DNA of 64,000 nucleotides from Streptomyces atratus. GTDB taxonomy: Bacteria; Actinomycetota; Actinomycetes; Streptomycetales; Streptomycetaceae. Below the pieces are notes generated by a model. The model saw nothing but the letters and a program-made list of their open reading frames with translations. It searched no databases and was not told the DNA's origin. A program made the translations under genes and the position numbers. Location: assembly GCF_900119365.1 (NCBI RefSeq), contig NZ_FPJO01000014.1, positions 122,547-186,546 of the forward strand, read 5' to 3'. Below, piece by piece: positions 34,883 through 43,140 of this stretch. Each line of letters starts with the position of its first letter. Position 1 is the stretch's first letter.

Positions 34883-35991
34883 CCGTCCCCGATTCCAGCG
34901 CATTCGACCCAGAAGGTCCGGCAGATCCTGTGGGCCCTGCAGATCCGGCAGGCCCGGTCGACCCCGCGGGCCCGGCAGGTCAGTCAGGCTCCGCGGGCAA
35001 GGACAGCCGGACAGGCTCGGACGGCCCAGCGGTACCGGGCTCTGCCTCACCGGGCCCAGCGGTCCCGGGCGGCTCCGGCGGGCCCGTACGCATCGAGGGG
35101 CCGTGGACGCACCGGGACGTGGCGGCCAACGGCGCCCGCTTCCACATCGCCGAGCTCGGCGAGGGGCCGCTGGTGCTGCTGCTGCACGGCTTCCCGCAGT
35201 TCTGGTGGACCTGGCGCCACCAGCTCACCGCGCTGGCCGACGCCGGTTTCCGGGCCGTCGCGATGGATCTGCGCGGGGTCGGCGGCAGCGACCGTACACC
35301 CCGGGGCTACGACCCCGCCAACCTGGCGCTCGACATCACCGGTGTGATCCGCTCGCTGGGCGAACCGGACGCGGCCCTGGTCGGCCACGACATGGGCGGC
35401 TACCTCGCCTGGACGGCCGCGGTGATGCGGCCGAAGCTGGTGCGCCGCCTCGTGGTCTCCTCGATGCCTCATCCGCGCCGCTGGCGCTCCTCGATGCTCT
35501 CCGACTTCGCACAGTCCCGGGCCGGCTCGTACATCTGGGGTTTCCAGCGCCCATGGGTACCGGAGCGTCAGCTCGTCGCGGACGACGCGGCCTTGGTCGG
35601 CCGGCTGATCCACGAATGGGCCGGCCCCCGGACCCCGGACTTCCCCGACGACGCGACGGTGGAGGTCTACCGGCGCGCGATGTGCATCCCGTCGACGGCG
35701 CACTGCTCGATCGAGCCGTACCGCTGGATGGTGCGTTCCCTCGCCCGTCCGGACGGAATCCAGTTCAACCGGCGGATGAAGCTGCCGGTGCGGGTACCGA
35801 CCCTGCATCTGCACGGTTCACTCGATCCGGCGATCCGCACACGGAGCGCGGCGGGCTCCGGCGAGTACGTCGAAGCGCCGTACCGTTGGCGACTTTTCGA
35901 CGGTCTGGGGCACTTCCCGCACGAGGAGGACCCGGCCGGGTTCTCGGCCGAACTCATCAGCTGGCTCAAGGATTCCGAGCCCGATCGGTAG
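34879..35991 (+). CDS. Alpha/beta hydrolase, epoxide hydrolase-like (EphE type)
   Basis: A 370-aa enzyme. The N-terminal ~70 residues are a low-complexity Gly/Pro/Ala/Asp stretch (GPADP-type repeats) before the catalytic domain. Motifs are HGFPQFWWTWR (oxyanion region), the nucleophile elbow VGHDMGG with Asp as nucleophile (epoxide-hydrolase or dehalogenase class), and the C-terminal GLGHFPHEED with the catalytic His. The start is coupled to the holin-like gene by a 4-nt overlap. It corresponds to M. tuberculosis ephE by position. True substrate unknown. Confidence 0.88.
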   Translation: MTVPDSSAFDPEGPADPVGPADPAGPVDPAGPAGQSGSAGKDSRTGSDGPAVPGSASPGPAVPGGSGGPVRIEGPWTHRDVAANGARFHIAELGEGPLVLLLHGFPQFWWTWRHQLTALADAGFRAVAMDLRGVGGSDRTPRGYDPANLALDITGVIRSLGEPDAALVGHDMGGYLAWTAAVMRPKLVRRLVVSSMPHPRRWRSSMLSDFAQSRAGSYIWGFQRPWVPERQLVADDAALVGRLIHEWAGPRTPDFPDDATVEVYRRAMCIPSTAHCSIEPYRWMVRSLARPDGIQFNRRMKLPVRVPTLHLHGSLDPAIRTRSAAGSGEYVEAPYRWRLFDGLGHFPHEEDPAGFSAELISWLKDSEPDR

Positions 35992-36441
35992 CCGTACGGG
36001 CACAGTTGTCCGACGAACAGCCAATTGCCCGGCGCATAGGCCAATTGGCTGACGGATGGGCGGTTACCGACCATGAGGCACGGGCAGACGTCCCGGTATG
36101 GGCTGGACGCACGACTTCGGTGACACAGCACGCAACCGCCGCTCGACCGCCACGGCGGGTTCGAGCGCTCATGAGGGGGGCGGCCCCCAGGGCCGGGTGC
36201 ACGATATGCATGTTCTGCATGATCCCCGGCTCGGCATTCCGCGCATTCTGCGCCGTCGGGCCCGCTGGGTCTCGGCGCGGCTGCGCCATCCACGCGGATG
36301 ATCTCCGCCCCGGTCGGCCGGTGAACGCTCACCGGCCGGGCGGGACTTCACCGCGGCTCTTCCGGGCCTCGGCACGCCGTGCTGTGCCCGCCCCCTGCCG
36401 TACACGGGCCACTCTCGCGCGGGCCGCTCAGGGACAGGTGC
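35992..36441. other. 450-bp gap between convergent genes, with twin CCAATTG motifs
   Basis: No credible gene. Two GCCAATTG motifs (36020-36027 and 36040-36047) lie 20 bp apart, the second within a GCCAATTGGC palindrome. The remainder is unremarkable except for the hairpin at 36315-36338. Confidence 0.45.
36315..36338 (-). terminator. Hairpin downstream of the MarP-like protease gene
   Basis: Perfect 10-bp arms CGGCCGGTGA / TCACCGGCCG with a 4-nt loop, about 100 nt past the protease stop on the minus strand. Confidence 0.45.
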
Positions 36442-37647
36442 TCAGAGCGCGCATGCCTGGCTGTCGACCTGCTGGTTGGCGGAGCGGCCACGCTTGATGT
36501 CCTGGCGGATCTCGTCGGCCGTCAGCGCGTAGCCGGTCTCGGGGTCGTCGAGCGACTTGGCGAAGACGACGCCGTACACCAGGCCGCCGGGGGTCAGCAG
36601 CGGTCCGCCGGAGTTGCCCTGACGGACCGTCGCGAAGAGCGAGTACACATCGCGGCGGACGGTGCCCCGGCGGTAGATGTCCGGGCCCTTGGCGCCGATA
36701 CGGCCCCGGACGCGCGCGGCCCGTACGTCGTACGAGCCGTTCTCCGGGAAGCCCGCGACGATGGCGCTGTCCCCCGTCCGGGCGTCGCGGTCGGGCTCGG
36801 CGAACTTCAGCGGCTTCGCGTCGAGGTCCGGTACGTCGAGCACGGCGATGTCGCGCTGCCAGTCGTACAGGACGACCTTCGCGTCGTACAGCCGGCCCTG
36901 GCCGCCGATCTGGACGGTCGGCTCGTCGACGCCGCCGACGACGTGCGCGTTGGTCATCACCCGGCGGTCGGAGAAGACGAAGCCGGTGCCTTCGAGGACC
37001 TTGCCGCAGCTCGGGGCCGTACCGACGACCTTGACGATGGACTTCTTGGCGCGGGCCGCGACGGGGCTGCCCACCAGCGCCGGGTCCGGGGCCTGGACCT
37101 CGGTGATCGGCTCGTTGGCGAACGGGCTGAAGACCTGCGGGAAGCCGTTCTGCGCGAGGACCGAGGAGAAGTCCGTGAACCAGGTGGAGGCCTGCGTGGG
37201 CATCACCCGGGAGATGCCGAGCAGGACCGAGGAGCTGCGGACCTCCTTGCCCAGCGTCGGCAGCGAGGTGCCGGCCAGCGCGGAGCCGATCAGCCAGGCG
37301 ACCAGCAGCATCGCGACGACGTTGACCAGGGCGCCGCCGGTGGCGTCGAGGGCGCGCGCGGGCGACCACGTGATGTACCGGCGGAGCTTGTTGCCGAGGT
37401 GGGTGGTGAATGCCTGGCCCACCGAGGCGCAGACGATCACGATGACGACGGCGACGACGGCAGCCGTCGACGAGACCTCGGAGCCGTTCGTCAGCTGGTC
37501 CCACAGGAGCGGCAGCAGGTAGACGGCGACGAGACCGCCGCCCAGGAACCCGATCACCGACAGGATGCCGACGACGAACCCCTGTCGGTAGCCGACGACC
37601 GCGAACCACACGGCGCCGGCCAGCAGCAGGATGTCCAGCACGTTCAC
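36442..37647 (-). CDS. Membrane-anchored serine protease, MarP-like (CvpA + trypsin domain)
   Basis: A 401-aa protein. Residues 1-125 form a CvpA-like domain with four transmembrane helices. A periplasmic-type linker leads to a chymotrypsin-fold protease (about 195-395) with catalytic triad His235 (TNAHVV), Asp266 (RDIAVLDV) and Ser346 (GNSGGPL). Cys214 and Cys399 are the only cysteines of the protease domain and match the pair that forms a disulfide in M. tuberculosis MarP (Rv3671c), required there for acid resistance. The start MNVLDILLL fits membrane insertion. A CoA Nudix gene lies immediately upstream. Confidence 0.93.
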   Translation of the reverse strand: MNVLDILLLAGAVWFAVVGYRQGFVVGILSVIGFLGGGLVAVYLLPLLWDQLTNGSEVSSTAAVVAVVIVIVCASVGQAFTTHLGNKLRRYITWSPARALDATGGALVNVVAMLLVAWLIGSALAGTSLPTLGKEVRSSSVLLGISRVMPTQASTWFTDFSSVLAQNGFPQVFSPFANEPITEVQAPDPALVGSPVAARAKKSIVKVVGTAPSCGKVLEGTGFVFSDRRVMTNAHVVGGVDEPTVQIGGQGRLYDAKVVLYDWQRDIAVLDVPDLDAKPLKFAEPDRDARTGDSAIVAGFPENGSYDVRAARVRGRIGAKGPDIYRRGTVRRDVYSLFATVRQGNSGGPLLTPGGLVYGVVFAKSLDDPETGYALTADEIRQDIKRGRSANQQVDSQACAL

Positions 37648-37735
37648 CGTCTATAGCCTCGCAGATTCGTCACCGGGCCCGTTCCTTCGGCTGGGTCCGG
37701 GCGGGGCCGGACAGCGCAGCAGGGGTCTCAGCCTG

Positions 37736-38572
37736 TCATGCGCGCCAGTCGAGCGGCACCTGCTTGGCGGTGTCCCAGGGGCGCTCCCAGCCCGCGTAGT
37801 GCAGAATGCGGTCGATCACTCCGGCCGTGAAGCCCCACACCAGGGCGGATTCGACCAGAAATGCCGGGCCTCGATGACCGCTCGGATGGACCGTGGTCGC
37901 GCGGTTGGCCGGATCCGTGAGATCCGCCACGGGAACGGTGAAGACCCGGGCCGTCTCACCCGGATCGACGACACCGACCGGACTCGGCGAACGCCACCAG
38001 CCCAGGACCGGCGTCACCACGAAGCCGCTCACGGGGATGTAGAGCCGGGGCAGCACGCCGAAGATCTGGACCCCGCGCGGATCGAGGCCGGTCTCCTCCC
38101 TGGCCTCCCGCAGAGCGGCCCTGAGCGGCCCTGTCGTCGCCTGGTCGCCGTCCTCCGGGTCCAGGGAGCCGCCGGGGAAGGACGGTTGCCCGGCGTGGGA
38201 GCGCAGGCTTCCGGATCGCTCCATGAGGAGCAGCTCGGGGCCGCGCTCGCCCTCGCCGAAGAGCACGAGCACGGCGGACTGCCGCCCGGCGCCGCTCTCC
38301 GGCGGCAGAAAGCGGCTGAGCTGGTCGGGCTCGATCGTCCGCGCGGCGCGGGCCACGGGGTCGAGCCAGGCGGGCAGGCCCTCGGTCGTGACGGTGATCG
38401 CGGCATCCTCACCGGCGCCTGCCGCTGCGGCGGCCGCCGCGACCGCCGCCGCGGGACTGACCACTGCCGGGCCTCCTGCTGCGGGCGCGGCCGCCGCATA
38501 TCTGTCCGCCGAGGGCGCGGCTGCCGCTTCTGTGCCATGTCCGCGTTCCGTGCTCTGTTCGTGCGTCTTCAT
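37736..38572 (-). CDS. Nudix hydrolase, CoA pyrophosphatase type
   Basis: A 278-aa protein. The first ~65 residues are a low-complexity Ala-rich stretch. The Nudix box is present as REAREETGLD within a GGSLDPEDGD context, preceded by LLMERSGSLRSHAGQPSFPGG, a segment characteristic of CoA-cleaving NudL/NUDT8 enzymes. It would cleave CoA or acyl-CoA to 3',5'-ADP and phosphopantetheine. The ATG at 38572 has GAGGGGTG upstream; an earlier in-frame start at 38605 is less likely. It precedes the protease gene on the same strand, probably co-transcribed. Confidence 0.88.
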   Translation of the reverse strand: MKTHEQSTERGHGTEAAAAPSADRYAAAAPAAGGPAVVSPAAAVAAAAAAAGAGEDAAITVTTEGLPAWLDPVARAARTIEPDQLSRFLPPESGAGRQSAVLVLFGEGERGPELLLMERSGSLRSHAGQPSFPGGSLDPEDGDQATTGPLRAALREAREETGLDPRGVQIFGVLPRLYIPVSGFVVTPVLGWWRSPSPVGVVDPGETARVFTVPVADLTDPANRATTVHPSGHRGPAFLVESALVWGFTAGVIDRILHYAGWERPWDTAKQVPLDWRA

Positions 38573-38666
38573 AGGCACCCCTCGTCTCACAACGCCTGTC
38601 GTCACGCATTTCGTTCCGGCCGTTCCGGAACCGGCGGCGTGCGTCGGCTCCGGAGCGGTGCCGTGG

Positions 38667-39611
38667 TCAGCCGGCCCCGAGAGGCGGCGCGGGCCTGCCG
38701 GGGTAGTCCGCCGGCGGGCTCAGCCGCTGCCCCGGCTGGCCGCCCATCTCGTACTTCAGCAGCTTCCTGGCCTTCTCCGGGTCCGTCTCGCCCTCGCCGT
38801 ACGCGGGACAGAGCGGGGCGATCGGGCAGGCGCCGCAGGCGGGCTTGCGGGCATGGCAGATCCGGCGGCCGTGGAAGACGACCCGGTGGGAGAGCATCGT
38901 CCACTCGCTCCTGGGGAAGATCGCGGCGATCTCGGCTTCGACCTTCTCCGGATCCTCCTGCTCCGTCCACCGCCAGCGCCGGACCAGACGGCCGAAATGG
39001 GTGTCGACGGTGATCCCGGGGACGCCGAAGGCATTGCCCAGGACGACATTGGCGGTCTTGCGGCCGACCCCCGGAAGCGTGACGAGATCGGCGAGCCGGC
39101 CCGGCACCTCGCCGCCGAAATTGTCCCTGAGCGCCACGGAGAGGCCTATCAGCGACTTGGTCTTGGCCCGGAAGAATCCGGTCGGCCGGATGAGCTCCTC
39201 CATCTCCTCCGGAACGGCCGCCGCCATGTCCTCGGGGGTGGGGTAGGCGGCGAAGAGCGCGGGAGTGGTCTGGTTGACCCTCAGATCGGTGGTCTGGGCG
39301 GAGAGGACCGTGGCGACCAGGAGCTCGAAGGGGTTCCTGAAGTCCAGCTCGGGGTGGGCGTACGGGTAGAGCTCGGCGAGCTCGCGGTTGATCCTGCGGG
39401 CGCGACGCACCATCGCCAGACGTGATTCCGGCTTCCGCTTTGCTCCTGCTCCCGCCGGCTTCGCCTTCGCGGGGCGTTTCACCGACTCCCTCGCGGGGCG
39501 TTTTGTCGCTTTTTCCGGGCGAATCGCACCCTGTTCGCCCACAGCGGAATCACGGCCTTCCGACACTCCATCAGCCCCCTTGGCCTGCACTCTCACCGGC
39601 GATTTGGACAC
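38667..39611 (-). CDS. nth: Endonuclease III (DNA glycosylase/AP lyase)
   Basis: A base excision repair enzyme removing oxidised pyrimidines. The HhH motif is LPGVGRKTAN, with the catalytic Lys in GRKTA, and the catalytic Asp is in VDTHFGRL. The iron-sulfur loop is C-x6-C-x2-C-x5-C (CHARKPACGACPIAPLC). A basic N-terminal extension of ~60 residues (KRPAK-type) is longer than in E. coli Nth. The start is GTG 39611; GTG at 39566 has a better ribosome site (AAGGGGG) and may be the true one. 314 aa as drawn. Confidence 0.95.
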   Translation of the reverse strand: MSKSPVRVQAKGADGVSEGRDSAVGEQGAIRPEKATKRPARESVKRPAKAKPAGAGAKRKPESRLAMVRRARRINRELAELYPYAHPELDFRNPFELLVATVLSAQTTDLRVNQTTPALFAAYPTPEDMAAAVPEEMEELIRPTGFFRAKTKSLIGLSVALRDNFGGEVPGRLADLVTLPGVGRKTANVVLGNAFGVPGITVDTHFGRLVRRWRWTEQEDPEKVEAEIAAIFPRSEWTMLSHRVVFHGRRICHARKPACGACPIAPLCPAYGEGETDPEKARKLLKYEMGGQPGQRLSPPADYPGRPAPPLGAG

Positions 39612-39718
39612 CCGGCCAGCCTAGAGCCACGCACTGACATCCGCGCCTGTCACCGCGTATCCGCCCCCAATCGGCCCCCTGCCGCTCGGATCGGCACTCC
39701 CGTGCGTCAAACTGGTTT

Positions 39719-39732
39719 GTGATTGATCGCAC
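39719..39732 (+). promoter_or_regulatory. Candidate Crp box upstream of crp
   Basis: GTG-N8-CAC (TTGTGATTGATCGCACTG) lies 64 nt upstream of the crp start. It resembles the Crp consensus half-sites TGTGA and TCACA with one or two mismatches, and would suit autoregulation. Confidence 0.35.
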
Positions 39733-39795
39733 TGTTTTACCGTCCGGCATGATGGGGACCACGGTTCCCTGGACAGGCCGACAAGGAGAGAACTC

Positions 39796-40470
39796 GTGGA
39801 CGACGTTCTGCGGCGCGCCCCGCTTTTCGCGGCGCTCGATGATGAGCAGGCCGCGGAGCTCCGCGCCTCGATGAGTGAGGTGACCCTCGCACGCGGCGAC
39901 GCGCTCTTCCACGAGGGCGACCCGGGCGACCGCCTCTACGTGGTCACCGAGGGCAAGGTGAAGCTCCACCGCACCTCCCCCGACGGACGCGAGAACATGC
40001 TGGCCGTCCTCGGCCCCGGCGAGCTGATCGGCGAGCTGTCGCTCTTCGACCCGGGCCCCCGCACCGCCACCGCGACCGCGCTGACCGAGGTCAAGCTCCT
40101 CGGCCTGGGCCACGGCGACCTCCAGCCCTGGCTGAACGCCCGCCCCGAGGTGGCCACGGCCCTGCTGCGCGCCGTCGCCCGCCGCCTGCGCAAGACCAAC
40201 GACCAGATGTCCGACCTGGTCTTCTCCGACGTGCCGGGCCGTGTCGCCCGCGCCCTCCTCGACCTGTCGCGCCGCTTCGGCGTCCAGTCGGAGGAAGGCA
40301 TCCACGTCGTCCACGACCTGACCCAGGAAGAGCTGGCCCAGCTGGTCGGCGCCTCCCGCGAGACGGTCAACAAGGCACTCGCCGACTTCGCCGGCCGCGG
40401 CTGGCTGCGCCTGGAGGCGCGCGCCGTGATCCTGCTGGACGTGGAGCGCCTGGCGAAGCGGTCCCGCTAG
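39796..40470 (+). CDS. crp: cAMP receptor protein family regulator Crp
   Basis: A 224-aa transcription factor. The N-terminal cyclic-nucleotide-binding beta-roll contains HEGDPGDRLYVVTEGKVKL and the phosphate-binding GELIGELSLFDPGPRTATA. A dimerisation helix is followed by a C-terminal winged helix-turn-helix (LTQEELAQLVGASRETVNKALADF). In Streptomyces Crp controls germination and antibiotic production. The GTG at 39796 has GGAGAG 5 nt upstream. It is divergent from nth and convergent with the MBL gene. Confidence 0.96.
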   Translation: MDDVLRRAPLFAALDDEQAAELRASMSEVTLARGDALFHEGDPGDRLYVVTEGKVKLHRTSPDGRENMLAVLGPGELIGELSLFDPGPRTATATALTEVKLLGLGHGDLQPWLNARPEVATALLRAVARRLRKTNDQMSDLVFSDVPGRVARALLDLSRRFGVQSEEGIHVVHDLTQEELAQLVGASRETVNKALADFAGRGWLRLEARAVILLDVERLAKRSR

Positions 40471-40499
40471 CCCAGGGCACCCCCTCACGACGTGGAAGG

Positions 40500-40517
40500 C
40501 CCCGCCGCCCGGCGGGG
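40500..40517. terminator. Bidirectional hairpin between crp and the MBL gene
   Basis: 8-bp arms CCCCGCCG / CGGCGGGG with a 2-nt loop, followed by TCTT on the plus strand, in a 70-bp convergent gap. Confidence 0.7.
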
Positions 40518-40540
40518 TCTTCCCGTGCTTGTGCCGCAGA

Positions 40541-41371
40541 TCAGATCAGCCCGTGTTCGCCCAGGTACTCCAGCTGGGCCAGCACCGAGAGTTCCGCGGC
40601 GGGCCACAGGGACCGGTCCACGTCCGCGTACACCTGCGCCACCACCTCCGACGCCGACCGGTGCCCCGCCTCGACGGCCGTCTCCACCTGGGCCAGCCGG
40701 TGCGCGCGGTGCGCGAGGTAGAACTCGACCGCGCCCTGTGCGTCGTCCAGCACCGGACCGTGCCCCGGCAGCACCGTGTGCACGCCGTCGTCGACGGTCA
40801 GCGAGCGCAGCCTGCGGAGCGAGTCGAGGTAGTCGCCGAGCCGCCCGTCCGGATGCGCGACGACCGTGGTGCCGCGTCCGAGGATCGTGTCCCCCGTCAG
40901 CACCGCCCGGTCGGCGGGCAGATGGAAGGAGAGCGAGTCCGCGGTGTGCCCGGGGGTCGGCACGACCCGCAGCTCCAGGCCGCCGGTGGTGATCACATCG
41001 CCCGTGGTCAGCCCCTCGTCGCCCAGCCGCAGCGTCGGGTCCAGGGCGCGCACCTTGGTACGGGTCAGCTCGGCGAACCGCGCCGCGCCCTCCGCGTGGT
41101 CGGGGTGCCCGTGGGTGAGCAGGGTGAGCGCGATCCGGCGGCCCGCCCGCTCGGCTGTCTCGATGACGGCCCGCAGATGCGTGTCGTCCAGCGGGCCCGG
41201 GTCGATGACGACGGCGAGATCGGAGCCGGGTTCGGCGACGATCCAGGTGTTGGTGCCGTCCAGCGTCATCGGCGAGGCGTTGGGGGCGAGGACGTTGACG
41301 GCACGGCTGGTGGCGGGCCCGGACAGGACCCCGCCGCGCGGCTGTCCCGGAAGGGCTGCGGCCTCGGTCAT
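40541..41371 (-). CDS. Metallo-beta-lactamase-fold hydrolase
   Basis: A 276-aa protein with the canonical metal motif LLTHGHPDHAEGA (HxHxDH), and later histidines in PTPGHTADS and LPGHGPVLDD, as in glyoxalase II/LACTB2-like enzymes. Its start overlaps the stop of the upstream Nudix gene (ATGA), so the two are coupled. Rv3677c is the positional homologue. It probably hydrolyses a thioester or phosphodiester; substrate unknown. Confidence 0.88.
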   Translation of the reverse strand: MTEAAALPGQPRGGVLSGPATSRAVNVLAPNASPMTLDGTNTWIVAEPGSDLAVVIDPGPLDDTHLRAVIETAERAGRRIALTLLTHGHPDHAEGAARFAELTRTKVRALDPTLRLGDEGLTTGDVITTGGLELRVVPTPGHTADSLSFHLPADRAVLTGDTILGRGTTVVAHPDGRLGDYLDSLRRLRSLTVDDGVHTVLPGHGPVLDDAQGAVEFYLAHRAHRLAQVETAVEAGHRSASEVVAQVYADVDRSLWPAAELSVLAQLEYLGEHGLI

Positions 41372-42261
41372 ACGGCCTCACCGCCCACGCCGCCGCTCGG
41401 GATGTGCTTGGTGAACTCGTCGTGTCCCGGCCAGCACAGCACCAACTCGTCACCCTCCAGCCGCGCCTGTGCCAGTACGGGGGCGAGGTCCTGGGAATCC
41501 GCCGCCTTCAGGGCCTCGGCCGCCGTCCCGAACGGCCTCAGCGCCCGCAGCGTCGACACGGTCGGCGGCATCATCAGCAGCTCGCCCCTGTCGTATCCGT
41601 CGGCCGCCTCGCCGGGCCGGATCCACACCGTGCGGTCGGCCTCCGTGGAGGCGTTGCGGGTGCGCTGGCCCTCGGGGAGCGCGGCGACGAAGAACCAGGT
41701 GTCGTAGCGGCGGGGCTCGAACTCGGGGGTGATCCAGCGCGCCCAGGCGCCCAGCAGATCCGAGCGCAGCACCAGCCCGCGCCGGTCCAGGAACTCGGCG
41801 AAGGACAGTTCCCGGGCGACCAGCGCCTGCCGGTCGGCCTCCCAGTCGGCGCCGGTGATGTCGCCGACCACCGTGCCGGCGCCCGGCCCCGCGAGGAGGA
41901 CGCCCGCCTCCTCGTACGTCTCGCGGACCGCCGCGCAGACGATGGCCTGGGCCTCGGACGGAGTCCCGACGCCGAGCCGCTCGGCCCAGGTCTCCAGCGC
42001 GGGCCCGGCCCAGCCGACGAGCCGGTCGTCGTCGCGCGGGTCGACCCCGCCACCCGGATAGGCGTACGCCCCGCCGGCAAAAGCCATGGAGGCGCGGCGG
42101 CGCAGCATGTGGACGGCGGGACCGCCCTCGGTGCCAGCGGCGGAGTCCCGGAGCAGCATCACCGTGGCGGCCCGCTTCGGGGTCGCGGCCGTCAGCTCAC
42201 CTGCGGCGAGTGCCCGGATCCGGTCGGGCCATTCCGGTGGGTACCACTGACCATTGGACAT
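41368..42261 (-). CDS. Nudix hydrolase (NUDT7/19-like)
   Basis: A 297-aa protein with MLRRRASMAFAGGAYAYPGGGVDPRDDD followed, after a spacer, by AAVRETYEEAGVLLAG. This is the split Nudix box typical of the larger NUDT7/NUDT19-type enzymes that act on CoA derivatives. It is translationally coupled with the MBL-fold gene downstream. With the NudL-type enzyme at 37.7 kb, this gives two likely CoA-related Nudix enzymes within 5 kb. Exact substrate uncertain. Confidence 0.85.
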   Translation of the reverse strand: MSNGQWYPPEWPDRIRALAAGELTAATPKRAATVMLLRDSAAGTEGGPAVHMLRRRASMAFAGGAYAYPGGGVDPRDDDRLVGWAGPALETWAERLGVGTPSEAQAIVCAAVRETYEEAGVLLAGPGAGTVVGDITGADWEADRQALVARELSFAEFLDRRGLVLRSDLLGAWARWITPEFEPRRYDTWFFVAALPEGQRTRNASTEADRTVWIRPGEAADGYDRGELLMMPPTVSTLRALRPFGTAAEALKAADSQDLAPVLAQARLEGDELVLCWPGHDEFTKHIPSGGVGGEAV

Positions 42262-42381
42262 GGCCGGAGGCTATCCGGAACCGCGCCGATGTTCGAGAGG
42301 TGCATGGAAAGCGCATCGCGAGGCACACCGGGTCCGACAGCACACCGGTGCGCAGATGCCGCACGTGCCCCGTACACGGAA

Positions 42382-42414
42382 GATCCCGCCCGGTCGTGAC
42401 GACCGGACGGGATC
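42382..42414 (-). terminator. Hairpin downstream of the RidA-like gene
   Basis: Two 7-bp stem blocks (42382-42388 with 42408-42414, and 42390-42396 with 42400-42406) flank a single C/A mismatch, with a 3-nt loop, just after the RidA stop on the minus strand. Confidence 0.65.
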
Positions 42415-42440
42415 GGAAAAGCGGTGAAGAACCCGAACCT

Positions 42441-42911
42441 CTAGGCCCCGACCAGCTCGACCTGGACCTCGACCTCCACCGGTGCGTCCAGCGGCAGCAC
42501 CGCGACGCCCACCGCGCTGCGCGCGTGCACGCCCTTGTCGCCGAGCACCGCGCCCAGCAGCTCGCTGGCGCCGTTGATCACGGCGGGCTGCCCGGTGAAG
42601 TCGGACGCCGAGGCGACGAAGCCCACGACCTTCACCACCCGCGCGATCCGGTCCAGGTCACCCGCGACGGACTTCACGGCGGCCAGCGCATTGAGCGCAC
42701 AGGTCCTCGCCAGTTCCTTGGCCTCATCGGGCGTGACCTCGGCACCGACCTTGCCGGTGACCGCGAGTTTGCCGTCCACCATCGGCAGCTGGCCGGAGGT
42801 GTAGACGTACACCCCCGACTGCACGGCCGGCTGGTACGAGGCCAGCGGCGGTACGACGTCCGGCAGCGTCAGCCCGAGCTCGGCGAGCTTCGCCTCGACG
42901 GCGCCCGCCAC
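42441..42911 (-). CDS. RidA/YjgF-family protein
   Basis: A 156-aa enamine/imine deaminase-type protein of the long RidA subgroup (VYVYTSGQLPMVDGKL, ARTCALNALAAVKSVAGDLDRI). The subgroup often lacks the catalytic Arg of archetypal RidA; here the region near FTGQPAVINGASELLGAVLG shows no obvious equivalent, so activity is uncertain. GTG 42911 overlaps the stop of the DUF4177 gene by one base (TAGTG). Rv3678c is the positional homologue. Confidence 0.88.
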   Translation of the reverse strand: MAGAVEAKLAELGLTLPDVVPPLASYQPAVQSGVYVYTSGQLPMVDGKLAVTGKVGAEVTPDEAKELARTCALNALAAVKSVAGDLDRIARVVKVVGFVASASDFTGQPAVINGASELLGAVLGDKGVHARSAVGVAVLPLDAPVEVEVQVELVGA

Positions 42912-43069
42912 TACGCCTTCTCCCGCTTCAGGTAGGCCACGAGCTGCTCGGGGTTGTTCGGGCCGGGAACGACCTGGACCAGCTCCCAGCCGTCCTCGCC
43001 CCAGGTGTCCAGAATCTGCTTGGTCGCGTGCACGAGAAGCGGCACGGTCGCGTATTCCCACTTGGTCAT
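42911..43069 (-). CDS. DUF4177 small protein
   Basis: A 52-aa protein, MTKWEYATVPLLVH... through GEDGWELVQVV to ...YLKREKA. The WEY...GWELV pattern is characteristic of DUF4177. Its stop overlaps the RidA start, so the two are coupled. M. tuberculosis has a similarly small gene (Rv3678A) here. Function unknown. It is divergent from the first ArsA-like ATPase, with ~70 bp between starts. Confidence 0.85.
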   Translation of the reverse strand: MTKWEYATVPLLVHATKQILDTWGEDGWELVQVVPGPNNPEQLVAYLKREKA

Positions 43070-43140
43070 GGCCCGACTGTAATACCTGGCACGCACGGCC
43101 TCGTGCGTAGCCTGCGGCGCGACTGGTTAGGCTCGAATAC

